Below, in pieces: positions 1 to 12,409 of a stretch of DNA of 64,000 nucleotides. The position numbers and the translations under genes were made by a program. The stretch covers positions 234,017,770 through 234,081,769 of the forward strand of contig JAUPFV010000005.1 in NCBI GenBank assembly GCA_036936605.1. The letters run 5' to 3'. Source of the stretch: Limnanthes douglasii subsp. nivea (Eukaryota > Streptophyta > Magnoliopsida > Brassicales > Limnanthaceae). The stretch's first letter is position 1, and the number at the start of each line of letters is the position of its first letter. Below the pieces are notes generated by a model, which was not told the DNA's origin, did no database searches, and was given only the letters and a program-made list of their open reading frames with translations.

Positions 1-690
1 TTTAAAAAGGTTTAGGCTTAGGGAAAAAGTTGAGATTGTGATACACAAAGGTGAATGATCCAAGCAGTCCTGGCCAGGTGTTTCATCTTTGTGATATCAA
101 AGTAATCTCTCCAAGATGCATTAATTAAATTCCTATCTAGTCTTTTCCATTTATATTGTTTGACCATTTGTATTTGGAACCACTGTAACCTGGATCCTCT
201 AATTGGTAATCCAAAATCATATTATTAAAGCCATCAATGGCTCTCAAATCTAATATTTTGTAAGCCAACTGTTAAGAGGTATTGGAGATAACATTGGAGT
301 CTCCAGCAATAAACCATTATATTTTAGTGATATAAATCTATTTAAGATGATTCCAGAGTTCAGTTTTCTGGATTCTGGTACATTTGGTATAAATGATAGT
401 AACTAAAAACTCTTTGTTACAAGAGTGATGACTTACTATCATATCAATAATTTTTGCATGGTTTATAAGTATGTTGATCTGGAAATTGTACTTCCACAAG
501 ATCCAAATTGTGTTGCTGATATTGGCAAAACCAGAATTAAAACCAATTTTTTTTGTTAAGGAACCAAACTTATCATTTGAAATCATTAGTTATTGAAGAG
601 CAATGAAATCAAGGTTTTCAACTTTAATGATTTATTTGATTCCTCTGACAGTTCCATTGTTGCCAATGTCACTGACATTCTAACTAATAA
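1..690 (-). mobile_element. LINE (non-LTR retrotransposon) endonuclease remnant, cut by window edge
   Basis: Read on the minus strand from about 690 down to 1, the conceptual translation shows the order of an APE-type endonuclease of plant LINEs: a WN-x-RGIG-like start with decayed GNNGTVRG near 650, then IALQ near 600, an IWILWK block near 490, an RLDRILIN-like segment near 130 (now with a stop), and an SDHSPL-like end near 40. Several stops and frame changes interrupt it, so it is dead. The reverse transcriptase would lie left of the window. A Lys/Ser/Pro-rich open stretch at 960-700 on the same strand could be the linker before the endonuclease. The assignment rests on motif order only. 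Confidence 0.68.
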
Positions 691-2060
691 TGGAAATGGT
701 CATTTGGATATTGACTTGTAAGATCTTATTGATCTTTTGGGGAAGGTAGACTTGGTTAAGGGTTTAGATGGTTTGTGTTTTGATCTGGTGATTCTTTTGA
801 GAATTGATTTTTTTGGTTCAAGCTTTTCAGGGTTCGTTATTTTAATATCTGATTTATTACGAATAACATTTTCAGAAAGGTTATGGTTGTTTGGGGATGA
901 GAGAAGGATGCCAGAAATGATGATTTTGGGAGAGGTATGGTCATTGTGAGGAATGACCATATCTTGTAATATGGTGAACTTGTTGGCTAGATCTTGGTCT
1001 GTAGGGCTTGTTGTATTTGAGTATGTCTATTTTTATGAGGTTCCCAAGTGAAATTGGTTAACAGAATATTAGTTTGTTATGTTATAGAGGTTTGATCATT
1101 GTTAATTTCATGAACATATTGATAATGTTGTGTGGCTAATAAAAACTTCAGGAGTTTGGAAACATTTTTTGAGGTGGACTAACTAGGATAATTAAAAAGA
1201 TTAATATCATTGTTAAGTATCATCGACTTTATTTCTTTAAGTCGAACAAAACTAGATATGTTTATGATATTTTTTGATTTTTTTGTTACAAAACATACAT
1301 GACCAAACATAAAAAAAAACATACGAGACCATGTTTTATATTTTTAATATGTATATAATTATATGTAAAATTCATTTATATATTAAAAACAATTCAATTC
1401 CAATATAAAAAAATATGGAATCCAAATTTGTTTGGCAACAAACACCATGTACTTTTAAAAAAAGTGTAACAAAAAAATTTATATAATAAAAATAGTGCAA
1501 AACTATTATATAAAATAATAATTGTATATTTGGAAGAGAATGACATATTATATTTATAATTATGCTCTTAACTTTTTTGGTTCATAAAAACTATAAATAT
1601 GTTCTATTTTTATTACACTAGTTTTACCCGTTTAATTAATACAACTTAATTATGTGGTCCAAAGCCAGATAATGATGCGATTGTTTTTACAATAGTTTTT
1701 ATAATCTTTGCATGTTTGACGAGAGAAGTATAAAAAATATTTAAAGCTGATCAAGTTAACAGGACATGTCCAAGTAGGTGCATTGGTTACGGTTTGGTAA
1801 CATGGTAGCCATTGTCTTAACTTGCCTCGTCAAACCCAACATGGGCCAAAACATCAATTGAGAAAAAATACTAGTTTTTTTTCGAAGGAAAAAAACAAGC
1901 AATCAATGATTTTATTTCGTGCAAGACATCGGCTGATAAGCAACAAGGTGAAATGTGTCCAAAACATGTTGTAGCTTTGGACTTGGGATTATTGGGGCCA
2001 ATTTGAGGTATCGGTTGATAACTAACCAAAATATATTGCTAGCTTAGAGTGGTAGTTAGA
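691..2060. other. AT-rich intergenic DNA
   Basis: No gene is supported here. The first 270 bases may still be the ORF1/linker end of the LINE remnant (basic, Ser/Pro-rich, minus strand). The rest is AT-rich with short homopolymers and no coding pattern or recognisable element end. Confidence 0.5.
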
Positions 2061-2325
2061 ATGAACTCCGGGGAGCTTCACATGAAAACTTTACCACAAC
2101 CTTAGGGGAACGTGGAATGAAGGCTTGAGCATGAGATCATAGAGGGTATCTGATGAAAGTTTGAGCATGACCCCAGGAGAGATTCTGATGAAATCTTGAT
2201 CATGAGCTAAGGAGAGCTTCCGATGAAGTCTTAAGCATGAGCTGAAGGGAGCTTCAGATAGAAGATAAATATAAGCTTAAAGGAGTTTCAGATGAAGGTT
2301 ATGCATGAGCTCAATGAGATTCGGT
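2061..2325. repeat. Imperfect tandem array, about 35-bp unit
   Basis: About seven degenerate units follow one another, each with a form of CATGAGCT..AGGGAGCTTCAGATGAAG. Recognisable unit starts are near 2130, 2166, 2201, 2236, 2271 and 2304, so the spacing is 33-36 bp. Two weaker units precede them from 2061. No protein reading is evident. Confidence 0.72.
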
Positions 2326-5300
2326 AGTCAAACCCATCAAATAATTCTTAGATTCTCAAGTTGTCATCAATTGTATCTCTTCGAAGCTTATTAGGCACAC
2401 ACCACATATATTTTTGTTATGATTATTATAAAATTCCTTATTAGATTTTTTTTGCTTCTCCCATGCGAATGCAATATTGGGCATTTTAAATTCTCAATGC
2501 CTTACTATTAGTAAAGTAAAAGGAAACGAAAATTCACAAAAATGCGCTTTCAATAAAGATGCTTGAGCTTTATGTTCTTCTCATTAAATACTTTGGAAGA
2601 TAATTTCTTAGAGAGATGGAATGTCCAATTAAGATATTCGGCCACCTGAAAAATATTTAGGCTACCTAAGCCACCACCAAAACCTTACCGTTGATTGGTG
2701 TTTAGTAAGATCCCCCCCCCCCACGAGTTCATATATCTGTTTGAAGCTCATCCGAAGTTTTGCCAAAACTCTCAACTCTTTCTGCTTAAATTTGACTATC
2801 AAAGAAACTCATGCTCACTTTTTTTATCTGAGCCTCAAGTTAGTTTAAGCTCAGTCAAACTAGCCTCCTCGCGACAAAAGTAAATTTTTTCTTTCTCTAT
2901 TTCCATAAATATTTCATGGGTAAATGAAAGAACGTTAAGAAGCTAAAATATATTATGAAATCCAATTATCCCGTCGAGAATAATGATGAAATTAGTGAAA
3001 GCTCATCTACTAGCAACTCACATTCCCTTCATCTGATCATTTCTCCATTTCAAGGGAAATAGCAAGAAAAATAAGAAGTTCATAAGGTGGAAAAACCTTC
3101 AAACGTAACGAGTTCCAAGATAGGTCAAATACAAGGAACACCTCAATGTACCCCCATTAGTAATCCTATAAATTACTTCTTCAGCTATATCTTCGGCTTT
3201 GTTACGCCTATAAGAGACCATAACTCTCGTAGTCAATGCCTTGTCACATTAGGACTCCTTAGATTCAGATCCAAAGAATAAGATACACAATCTTCAAAAA
3301 ACAGATTTTGAGGTATAACTAGAACGGATCGAAGTTGATTAAGGGTCAGAGGCAGATGAATGTGTGGTTATAGAAACTGATGTTAAAGAGGTTAGGAAAG
3401 GAAAAAAATTGAAACTCGTGAGATAGTTTTTTAATACTCTGTACCTAAAAAAACCTCAGATCATAGCTTTGAAGAAAATGAGGTACATTTTGAAATGTCC
3501 AGGTTCCGCTACCAGTTCCAGGAGAAACTCTTATATTGGTTTGGATTAATAAGCGAATATTATATACAGATCTTTCTGACTAAGGGTTTCGAGTTCTACT
3601 TTACCCCGAAATCATATGATTTATATTGATGGATATGTTCCCAAATAACGTCACTCTAAATACATTGAGAACGGTAATCGCTAGTATAATTGATTTTTGA
3701 ATATCAAAGATGGAATTTAAAATAAAGAATTTGATATCCCTTTGAAGCTTCATCACAAACCAACATTTTACTCTCGTATATTATTCCAGGGTAGTGGATG
3801 ACCTTTTTCAATAAGATAAATACAGGAAGAAAAGTTTTATATTTGTAAGTGAGGCTTACAAAAGTGGGGTTACTAACAACAAAATTAACCCTCTCTTAAT
3901 TGCAAGCTATGGTAGAAAGCGAGGTATGATGTATAGGCTCGCCAAGCATCTTCCTGCCCTCAACACTTATTTTGCTTTATTTATCATTTCTAAGTTACTT
4001 TCTTACTTTATTATTGAATTCGATCCCCTTTTCTTTCGTTTTAAAGTTTAAATGTATTTTTACCTCATTGGAGTACACATGCGAGGATCAATTTTTGGAG
4101 TTGAGTCAATTTGCTTCGGATCGTGGAGGTAGAGGTTCCACAATCGTTTTGCTTTAGAGAATCTTTTGCTCCAAGTTTTGTAACATGAAGAAACATTCAA
4201 CTCTAATAATGACTCCCCTTAATTTTCCAGACCTTACCCAAAGGCACACTTCTCACATTTTATTTGAAATTGATAGAGATAAGATTTTTCAAATTTTCAA
4301 GAAGGTCAGGTATGTGAGTGGAATCATCTGGCCTATTGAAATGCATAACTTGTTAATAATGTAATCCCTGATCAGTGATGAACATGGTGCTCTCTTGGTA
4401 ATCAAAATTTATATGAGTTTGGCTCTACCCTAAATAAGCATCCATAAAGTAAAATAGCTTGTTACAATTAGTATAGTATACTTGATAATCAACCCTCATC
4501 ACCGAGAGATGATAATTTAGGAAATCTTTGCTCAAATATGTGAAATCCAAACACATTCTCCACTTTATATTCTTATTTTAAAAAAAATGGATTAAAAGTA
4601 TAAATGGAATATGAAGATTGTCATATGTGACATTTTCTAGATAGACGATCAACTCAACCAATATAGCATCTACATTTCTAAAAGAAAAATCACGCTTTCT
4701 GATGATTTATAGGATTAGAATTGGGGTTAACAAATAAATTTTAATACACGACAAGGGAATGTACTCATGTCGCAATAAAAGTCTTGATGTTGATTTTCCA
4801 GATGATTCAATGATGATTTGAGTATAAAAGGCTCAATAAAAGTGAGTGAAGGTCTTCCTTGGATACTGAAACTCGAAATGCTTGACATGCCTCTTCCGAG
4901 AGTTTCCTTATTCATTTGCTAAATACGACTTAATTATACCATCCAAATTCAGACCCTGATCCGATTAGTAATCCCTCGTTAACCAATATATCAATAAAAA
5001 CATTTAAAATATAACTTTATAAAAATAGCATACAAATTTAAAATTAAATAGTTTTTGAAATTAATATTGATTAATTTTATTCTAATTTAAAATTGACAAA
5101 CACATAATATACAATGTAACTCGAAAGCGTATATAAATTTGACCTAAAAAAATTTATATCCAAAAACAAAATAGATATGGCTCCATAAAATTTAAAATCA
5201 ATACTAATAAAGCAAACAACAAACTAATTATGTGGGCACAAAATCCAAAATTACACAAAAACATAAATTGGACAACTTATCCATAGCTATTTGGTAAAAA

Positions 5301-5484
5301 TTAAAATTTTAGACAATTATTTAAATTTTGAAATTTATAAAATATCACCTCCAACACGAATATTTTCAAAAATACTTTTGAATATACAAACTATGAACAA
5401 CCTTTATAATGAGTTATTTTTAACATGTAAAATTTTATATATCTGAAATCTTAATTTAAAAAATTAAAATAAAAAAATAAATAT
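2326..5484. other. Intergenic DNA with weak traces of decayed coding sequence
   Basis: There is no intact gene. Between about 2990 and 4160 on the plus strand the translation has short open pieces in several frames (for example 3087-3281 and 3972-4157). Phrases such as HHKPTFYS and INTGRK faintly recall the N-terminal region of the antisense ORFs in the Tat elements at 22-24 kb and 37-39 kb. The match is too weak to call. The stretch 4160-5484 is plain AT-rich DNA with nothing recognised. Confidence 0.3.
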
Positions 5485-6060
5485 TTTTTAGTTTTTTAAA
5501 ACGAACAAAATAAATCCATAAATGATATTTTTAGAGAGTATTTTTTGTTTCTTATTCTTACTTCCAAATTACATGTAATTATAATTACGTTACTGGAAGA
5601 CAATTGCTTTTTAGCAACCAAATTATATGTAATTACACGGATTGGAATACAATTTCTTTTTCAAGATTTATTTCCCAACTAAATTTATATTTACGCAACT
5701 ACATTCTTCTTATTTATGCAACTCGTTTTGTACGTAATTCCGTAGTTGGACATATTTTCTTTTCTCAATGAAAATATTGTTTGCACCATTATTTTATTCT
5801 TATCTACACAACTTATTTTCATATAATTTCGCAACTGAGACACGTTTATTTTCGTAATATATTTACACATTATTCCGTAACTGGAATGCAGTTGCTTCTA
5901 TGTAACCAAATTACATGTAATTCTGCAACCGGAACACAATTTATTTTTTAGAATTATTACGAAATCTACACATATATTCGTAACTAAAAAATAAAATTTA
6001 AAAAACCAAAAATATCTTACATGAATTTAGTTTTGTTCGTCTTTAAAAACAATAATGGTA
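5485..6060. repeat. Foldback (MITE-like) repeat with degenerate internal repeats
   Basis: A left arm near 5490-5535 (around GTTTTTTAAAACGAACAAAA) is matched in inverted orientation near 6005-6055 (around TTTTGTTCGTCTTTAAAAAC). About 40 bp pair with mismatches. Between the arms, variants of AATTACATGTAATT and GTAACTGGAA-like words recur from 5560 to 5990. This fits a non-autonomous foldback or MITE-like element. No target duplication was established. Confidence 0.5.
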
Positions 6061-7003
6061 TTTTTACATATATGTTTGGAGCTATTGTTTAAAGATATGA
6101 TATTTAAAAAATAAAAAATAAATATGAAAGATAAAAACAGTTAACAGATATTTCGGGCTACGATGTGGTTATCAATACTTTTAATTCAAATCTTGGATGG
6201 TTATTAGTAAATAAATTGTATATCTGATGATTATTAGTAGATTACCTCTAGTGTTTAATCTTTTTTCTAATTAGATCTACCAAATTTATATTTCTCGTGT
6301 TTATGGATTTGCCAGTATTATTTGCCAAGTCCAAAATAATCCAACAAGAAAATTTAAAATATGAAATTAATGTCCAACAATTGTTTATATTTTCTTTCTA
6401 GTTTATTAATATTTAATTTAATAAATTATAAGATATTAATAATAAAAAGTATTTAATATCATATAATAGTAAGTTATATATAATTCAAAATCATTATATA
6501 AGTTTATTTTTTATATATATGTTTTAAACTATATGTATGACTAAGTAGTAAAGATATTTTTAATTTTGGTATAACCTCAAGACATTTTTCATTTTTCTAA
6601 AAAATAGAAGTTAAATTAACTTTTTTAAAACAAAAAAATATGAAAAATATTTCACTTAAATCTCGAATATTTGATCAAATATAAGATAAATAAATGTTTA
6701 TTATAATTATGTTTAAGTTTATTTATTCTGTTTACTGAAATCAGCTTTGTTTATGGTGGGTATCAAATGTATTTTTTTGAGTTTTTTTAGATAAAAAATT
6801 TAAATTCGTGAAATTTAATAGATTAAATTAGTTATAGACTATAAATGATTTTTTATTGCAGATGTTTGTTAATTTTTTACAGTTATGTCACTCAATGTTT
6901 CCTAAAAATGTGATTGACCATTGTTAATTTGAAGTAATATCGTTATTTTAAGGTTTTAGGGTTTTGTTGCAAGTGGTGAATATAAATGATATTCGTTAAA
7001 AAG
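6061..7003. other. AT-rich intergenic DNA, nothing recognised
   Basis: Very AT-rich sequence with no open frame longer than about 60 codons, no repeat structure of note and no recognisable mobile-element terminus. Confidence 0.5.
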
Positions 7004-7068
7004 GGTATCCAAAAAAAGTTACTAATGTCAACGACATACGTCGACATTAGCAACCTTTGTTGGATACC
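7004..7068. repeat. Long imperfect palindrome with GTCGACATTAG core
   Basis: The left arm, beginning GGTATCCAAAAAAAGTTACT, and the right arm, ending CAACCTTTGTTGGATACC, are inverted copies of each other over about 30 bp, with a centre near 7037. The core TAATGTCAACG / CGTCGACATTA is shared with palindromes at 9106-9391 and 12365-12409, which flank the MULE transposase remnant. Confidence 0.75.
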
Positions 7069-8705
7069 AGTATTGATTGACTTGACTATTTATGTTTGCG
7101 TTTAGATTCGTCGACTATATGTTTGGTTTAGTTAAGTTATATTTTTTTTATAAGAGGATGCCTCATTGAAAACAATGAAAGACCACCGATAAAACTTCAA
7201 CGTCATCATTTACGATGGGTGAGCTGAGTGAGAAACTTCAAATTGAAAAACACAAAAGGGCTTATCGTAGCATTAAACATCGCTACCATGTTATGCTTAT
7301 AGAGAAATTTTCAAAATCGGAGGTTGAGGCATACGTAAGTAGATACAGAAATACAGGTTGAGCTAGAGGTTAAGATTGAGGCAAGACGAATACAAAAAGG
7401 TGGACATAGTCTGAGTTAGAGGGGGAGACAAAATAAGAGGAAATATCGAAGATAGATGAAGAGAGAGTCTTTTGGTATAAGCGAAAACGTTTTCAAAGAA
7501 AATTATTTTGGCTCCGAATATATTACATAAAATTTTCTAATCACACAACATGAAGCCTATATCATGAGATGCTAAGTATTCAATTTTTAATTAACAACTC
7601 TATTATATTTATTTCAAATATGTTGAATATATTTAAACTTAACATTCTGTCATATTTTGTTGGGCTTAAATTAAGTATAATGATAGATGATATGGATAGA
7701 TATCACGGCATGTGGCTTGATATTATACATGGTTGAATAATACATTTAACATTACACATTATCGAGACGAGAACATTTCCGAGCCAAAGATACTTAGGTG
7801 TATCAGAGCATATATTTTATGCTTATTCGCGACTGCTATGTTCACTAGTATGAACATGATAAAAATCAATGTTGATTGGTTCAATATCCTCAAATACTTA
7901 GAGATATTAGGTGACTTTGCATAGAGGGTGCACATAGTGGTCAAACAATACAATACCTTACGTTTGGGATGTCATCTTACAATAAAGAAGATGAACGGGT
8001 TTATACCGATATTTAAGTGTTTTGCCTACGACCATTTCTCTAGTTTTAAAATATCACGTTGCACGGGTATCATATATCCAAACCGCATTCCGTGCGTGGA
8101 TTCCAGATAAACATTTACGAGTAGGAAAACAAGTACATATGAAATATTCACTTTATACAACTTGCGTTGAATGGTTTAAATATTGATGGGATATGTTACT
8201 TTAAATACTTAATTTTTTAAAATATTTATGTTACATATTTGTTTTAGTACCATTTTTTTTATTATACTACAAGTTATCTTTAATTCGTAGAAGAAACTTC
8301 ATTCGGTTTGAGGGTTTAAAAAGGTGGCATGGTTTAATTATGTTTTTATGCGCGGAGATAAAGTGAAGCCACATCAGTCTTTGCGTGTATTATGATAGTT
8401 TGACCACATCTAAACTGTACTGTCATACATTTTGAAGCCCTTAAAAATAAATACAAAAATGTGAACCAAAATGCATAGTGGAATATCTTATTTTGACAAG
8501 ATTGACAACATCACCTTCTACCGGAGGAAGAAAAATACATGTCAATAATATAAATATTTGACATCCATACTATAGTTAAAGATTATGATACATACCTTCA
8601 ATACATTCTTTAGCATATGTATCTAAATGATGAGGTACATATTTATCTAGAGACGTGGTGTACGATAATTGAAGTGAATTTGCGCATCTTATATAGTAAG
8701 GTAGT

Positions 8706-8707
<2 letters not shown>

Positions 8708-8737
<30 letters not shown>
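8708..8737. repeat. (TA)n microsatellite
   Basis: An uninterrupted TA run of about 30 bases. It is a simple repeat with no other signal. Confidence 0.9.
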
Positions 8738-8740
<3 letters not shown>

Positions 8741-8889
8741 ACCATATCTAAATATGATTTTTAGAAATGCAAAAAAAGCAATGAAGAAATATATAGTTTA
8801 TGCCAATCGTATGCACCCGACTAAAATGTTTTGGGTTGTAAGGTTTTTGGATGTTTTTGGTTGTATGTTTTTGAATTTTTGGCTGTATA

Positions 8890-9003
8890 TATTTGGATGT
8901 TTTCAGTTGTACAAATTATTAGTTTGTTTAAAACAAATTGGATGTTACTTGGATGTTTTCTCTTATATGAATCATTAGTTTGTTTGAAATAAATTGGATG
9001 GAT
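8890..9003. repeat. 57-bp direct duplication
   Basis: Two adjacent copies begin TTGGATGTTTTC at 8892 and 8949. Both contain ATTAGTTTGTTT and end AAATTGGATG. They differ at several bases. Confidence 0.65.
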
Positions 9004-9105
9004 TATTGGTTGTGGAGGTATTGACGTGATGTAATTTTTTAAAAACTAAAACCTTGTTATCGAACAACTTAATCAATATTAGTTATTTTATTTTTTGTAA
9101 AAATA

Positions 9106-9391
9106 CCTAATGCCAACCAATTTGGTCGACATTAGGGTTTTTTTATACTAAAACCTACAATCACGTTTTTGTACAAAACAAATCTAAAAACCATAATGTC
9201 AACCAAATTTGTTGACATTAAGGTATGTTTTATACAAATAAACTGCAAAACTTTGTTCGAACAAAGTCGACCAATTTAGTAGATATTAGTTATTTTTTTT
9301 AAAGAATACCTAATATCGACCAAGTCGACATTAGGGTTCTTTTTGGAAAAACAACTAAAACCTAATTTTGGCCAACTTAGTCGATATTAGG
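9106..9391. repeat. Cluster of short palindromes, CCTAATGTCGACC/GGTCGACATTAGG family
   Basis: At least four copies of one palindromic word lie within 290 bp: 9106-9136, 9194-9220, 9309-9335 and 9361-9391, with a fifth weaker one near 9265-9289. Each pairs a TAATGYCRACC arm with its inverted copy around a short AAT-rich centre. They are separated by T-rich spacers containing AAAACC-type words. The cluster lies just past the 3' end of the MULE remnant. Confidence 0.75.
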
Positions 9392-9639
9392 ATTTAATTT
9401 TTAAAAAATTATATGGCGCACAATATTTTTGTCAAAAAAATGTAAGTTATTGTTTTTTTTTTCAAACTCACAAGTACATTATTATAGTTACATTTATTTG
9501 AATTTTAAAAATGTCATTTATATATGCATACTTTAGAAATGAATAGAGCTCACTTATATCAAACTTAAATTACAACAAAATATAGTTTCAAAATAGATTG
9601 TGTTTATTATTTGGAAAGATTTTTCACTATTTGATCTTG

Positions 9640-12300
9640 CTTAATTACTCTATGAAGTTGAAATTTGCTAATACATTCGAATAATGGATTTATCCATCTA
9701 TAACGTTTTGGTTGTGCATATAATTTCCAACGAGGCTGAATAAGAAGTAGCGGCGCATCAGGATGAATCATAATTTGTTAATTAAGTACGAATAATATTA
9801 TAAATCAAAATAATCTTATACACATAATATACAAATTAATTCAAAAAAATGTTAAGTTAACTAAATGATTCCACATGAGTGATGCCAATATATTTTATAT
9901 TTTAATAAACGACGGTGGAACACCTTTTATAAGTAAAAAACTCGTTGAGTTTCCTGGAGAAAATGGACGATGCAATAATACACAGTCGTAATAACGAAAC
10001 ACGTGTTGGGCACTTTCATCCAGTTCTCAAAGACTACAATTATATCAATACAATTGAGCCTCTTTAACTCTTCATCTATATTTATATGATATTAAAAAAT
10101 AACTTCGTATAAAGGTAAACCTTATTGGATGTCGATCATCAGTGATACCCTAATAGAAGGCTATACCCATTGACTTCGAAACATAGAGTGACATATAACC
10201 CTAAAACCACAATGACCATCAGGTTTCTATTCTTCATATAGGAAATGAATGAACTCATAAACGGGAAAAGATGTTCGAGAAGCACTAACTCTTCTCCAAT
10301 TTTTTTGAACTTATTCAATAACTTTTTGGAGTTTGGTTTTGGGCGTTTTGGGGGGTTTAAATTTTTTACACGATATATTTATTTTGGTTTGACTAGCTAA
10401 TTTTCTTGTGGTACTTGAAATTGTTGCCAAGGTTAGAGAGGTCTATTGCGAGGGTGTGGTCTTGGTACAAGTTTTTACGATAGCATCTTCAAAATGTAAA
10501 TTATTATGTTTCGTCAAACTATCATTAGCATTGTTTTTCAACGTACTTTCGTTTTCATCGATTTTTTAAGAGGACCAACTTGGATATATTTGGGAACAAG
10601 TACTTCAAAGATTTTTGATAAGATTTAAAGCATCCGTTTTGAATCATAGTCAATAATTAGATTAACCATTTTCAAGAGCTATTAACCTACATAATTTTCT
10701 TTATCATATTTTCTTTTCATAATATAGTTTATAATTTGCCACTTGTTCTTATTCATAAAATTATCCATAATACGACCATTTATTACCATCATACCTAACT
10801 TACATCCACACGAGAACCCATGTGTAGATCTAGTAATAAATCCACATGTTATTTGAGAAACAACCTTTTTAGTCTTCACGTGTTCTTTTATGATAAGTTT
10901 AAAACATGTCCCGTTTAGCCCTTCTCTAATCTATTTGAATATGACGCTTTCGTATGAAAAAATTATATATTTACTTACATTTCTTGAACGATGATTATAT
11001 CTTCGTTTGTTGAATACCAAACAAAATATGAAGCTTCATCCAAAATTGTTTCAAATTTAGTATGTTTGTTTTAAAAAGCTGCTTCAATGATTAATGCACG
11101 CATTCTACACTAATAATAATAACAAAAAATTAGTTCACCTATGATATTTTAATACTATTTAATATATTTGGATGAATGAGTTTACCAATTAATTATCATA
11201 TTTTCATGGTGCTTCATAAGATAAATGTGTGCATTGAATAATATTTTACTGTATGGTTTGAGCCATAATGTGTCAACGTACTCCAAAGGCTTATGATAAG
11301 ATTTATATGTCTCATTCATTGTCACTATGTTTTTATGCAACTCGGAAGCATTTGCTGAATACATGACCAAATTTTAAGAAGTAATAAACTCGTCTACCAT
11401 TATTCCTTCTTTGAATAATTTTTTAGTATTCACAACAATATTCGTGCTTATAAGCCACTTGAATAATAAGTGTGTAATTATGAGAAGGTATTCTCGATTG
11501 TGCCCTAATACGATGATATATCTTAAACCTGTGACGTAACCCAAATTATTTCAACACTATACCTCAATGTTTTGTATGTAAGATTCATAACCAAAACCTA
11601 TGGAAATATCCTTACAAGACTGGGGAATGCCGGATGTGAGAACAATATATTTTTCATTATTTCAAATCCTTTAGTTTTTGTTTGATGCCAAATGATGTAG
11701 TTGTTTTCTTTTAATTTACCCAACAAAACTGCATGTGCGTCTTTAGGAAAATCTCCGACGAATGGTATTTTTTTCTTGCGTTGTAAATATTATGTATGTT
11801 GGATACATGTCCAGGTGACTAATTGCTCATACCAACTAAACTTCCCGAGGATGGGTACCAACCATTGATAATTTTTGAACTAATTTTCCGTCCTCTGTTT
11901 TCAACGTTCTTACTCTTCGATATCCTTCTAATAATTCTGCAACGGTATGATTATGCGTTTCGCATGTAATTGGTAGATACCATAATCCAAGTTTACCTTC
12001 AACGAGATAAACTATGAATGTAAATCTTATTTTTTTGCCTCACAATATATTTTCTTAACATTAAGTTTACTATAAAATTTTCTATTAAGTCCAAATTTCT
12101 GGCAAACAAACATTAATTCTTGGAATTCTCCAAGTCTTCCAGTCATCGTAAGAACGTTTATGAACCACATATCCTATACTTTTACTCGTACGATCTATCC
12201 ATTATATAAGACCAGATTTACTAAAATGCATCAAAATAGTGAATACGTACGAAACACCTTCATAAATTTTTGGTTTTATAGTAGTGTCATCCTTTTATAA
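9640..12300 (-). pseudogene. Decayed MULE (Mutator-like) transposase with SWIM finger and OTU-like tail
   Basis: Read on the minus strand, the remains appear in the order of a plant MULE transposase. A segment at 11,370-11,182 contains LEYVDTLWLKPY and matches the conserved stretch after the DDE domain (Yl-etWl-py). A SWIM-like zinc-finger piece at 10,879-10,682 contains CGFITRSTHGFSCGC. An OTU-type cysteine-protease region follows from about 10,290: DGHCGFRVI at 10,221-10,197 stands where DGNC-GFR is expected, and WMKVPN with its following segment lies near 10,010. Transposase-OTU fusions are known in plant MULEs. There are many stops and shifts, so the gene is dead. The N-terminal half (above 11.4 kb) is poorly preserved and its limit is approximate. 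Confidence 0.68.
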
Positions 12301-12364
12301 GAGTTAACAACGAAAAACTATATTAGATGCCAATCCATGTTTATTTTTTTTAAAATGATGTTTA

Positions 12365-12409
12365 ACGGTTTTGACAGTGTCGACGAGTTTCGTCGACATT
12401 GGTAACCGT
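12365..12409. repeat. Palindrome of the GTCGACATTAG family, 5' of the MULE remnant
   Basis: The arms ACGGTT..GTGTCGACGA and TCGTCGACATTGGTAACCGT pair around a TTT centre. Read in reverse, its outer sequence (AACGGTTACCAATGTCGACG) resembles the palindrome at 7011-7035. The pair could therefore be the inverted ends of one MULE of about 5.4 kb. Confidence 0.65.

Larger units (their letters stand above)
7069..9105. other. AT-rich intergenic DNA, possibly interior of a MULE-type element
   Basis: No gene is supported. Small overlapping ORFs at 7733-7953 on both strands and at 8736-8978 look fortuitous: they are Leu/Phe/Tyr-rich translations of AT-rich DNA. The stretch lies between palindromes of one family and so may be inside the element whose transposase is at 9.6-12.3 kb. 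Confidence 0.4.

Noticed and set aside
2990..4160. Fifth Tat antisense-ORF remnant
   Set aside because: Only a few loosely similar phrases. The position of the nearby repeat array relative to the strand does not fit the order seen in TatB, TatC and TatD.
7733..7953. Overlapping ORFs on both strands
   Set aside because: Short, AT-driven composition, no conserved motif, and mirrored on the two strands.
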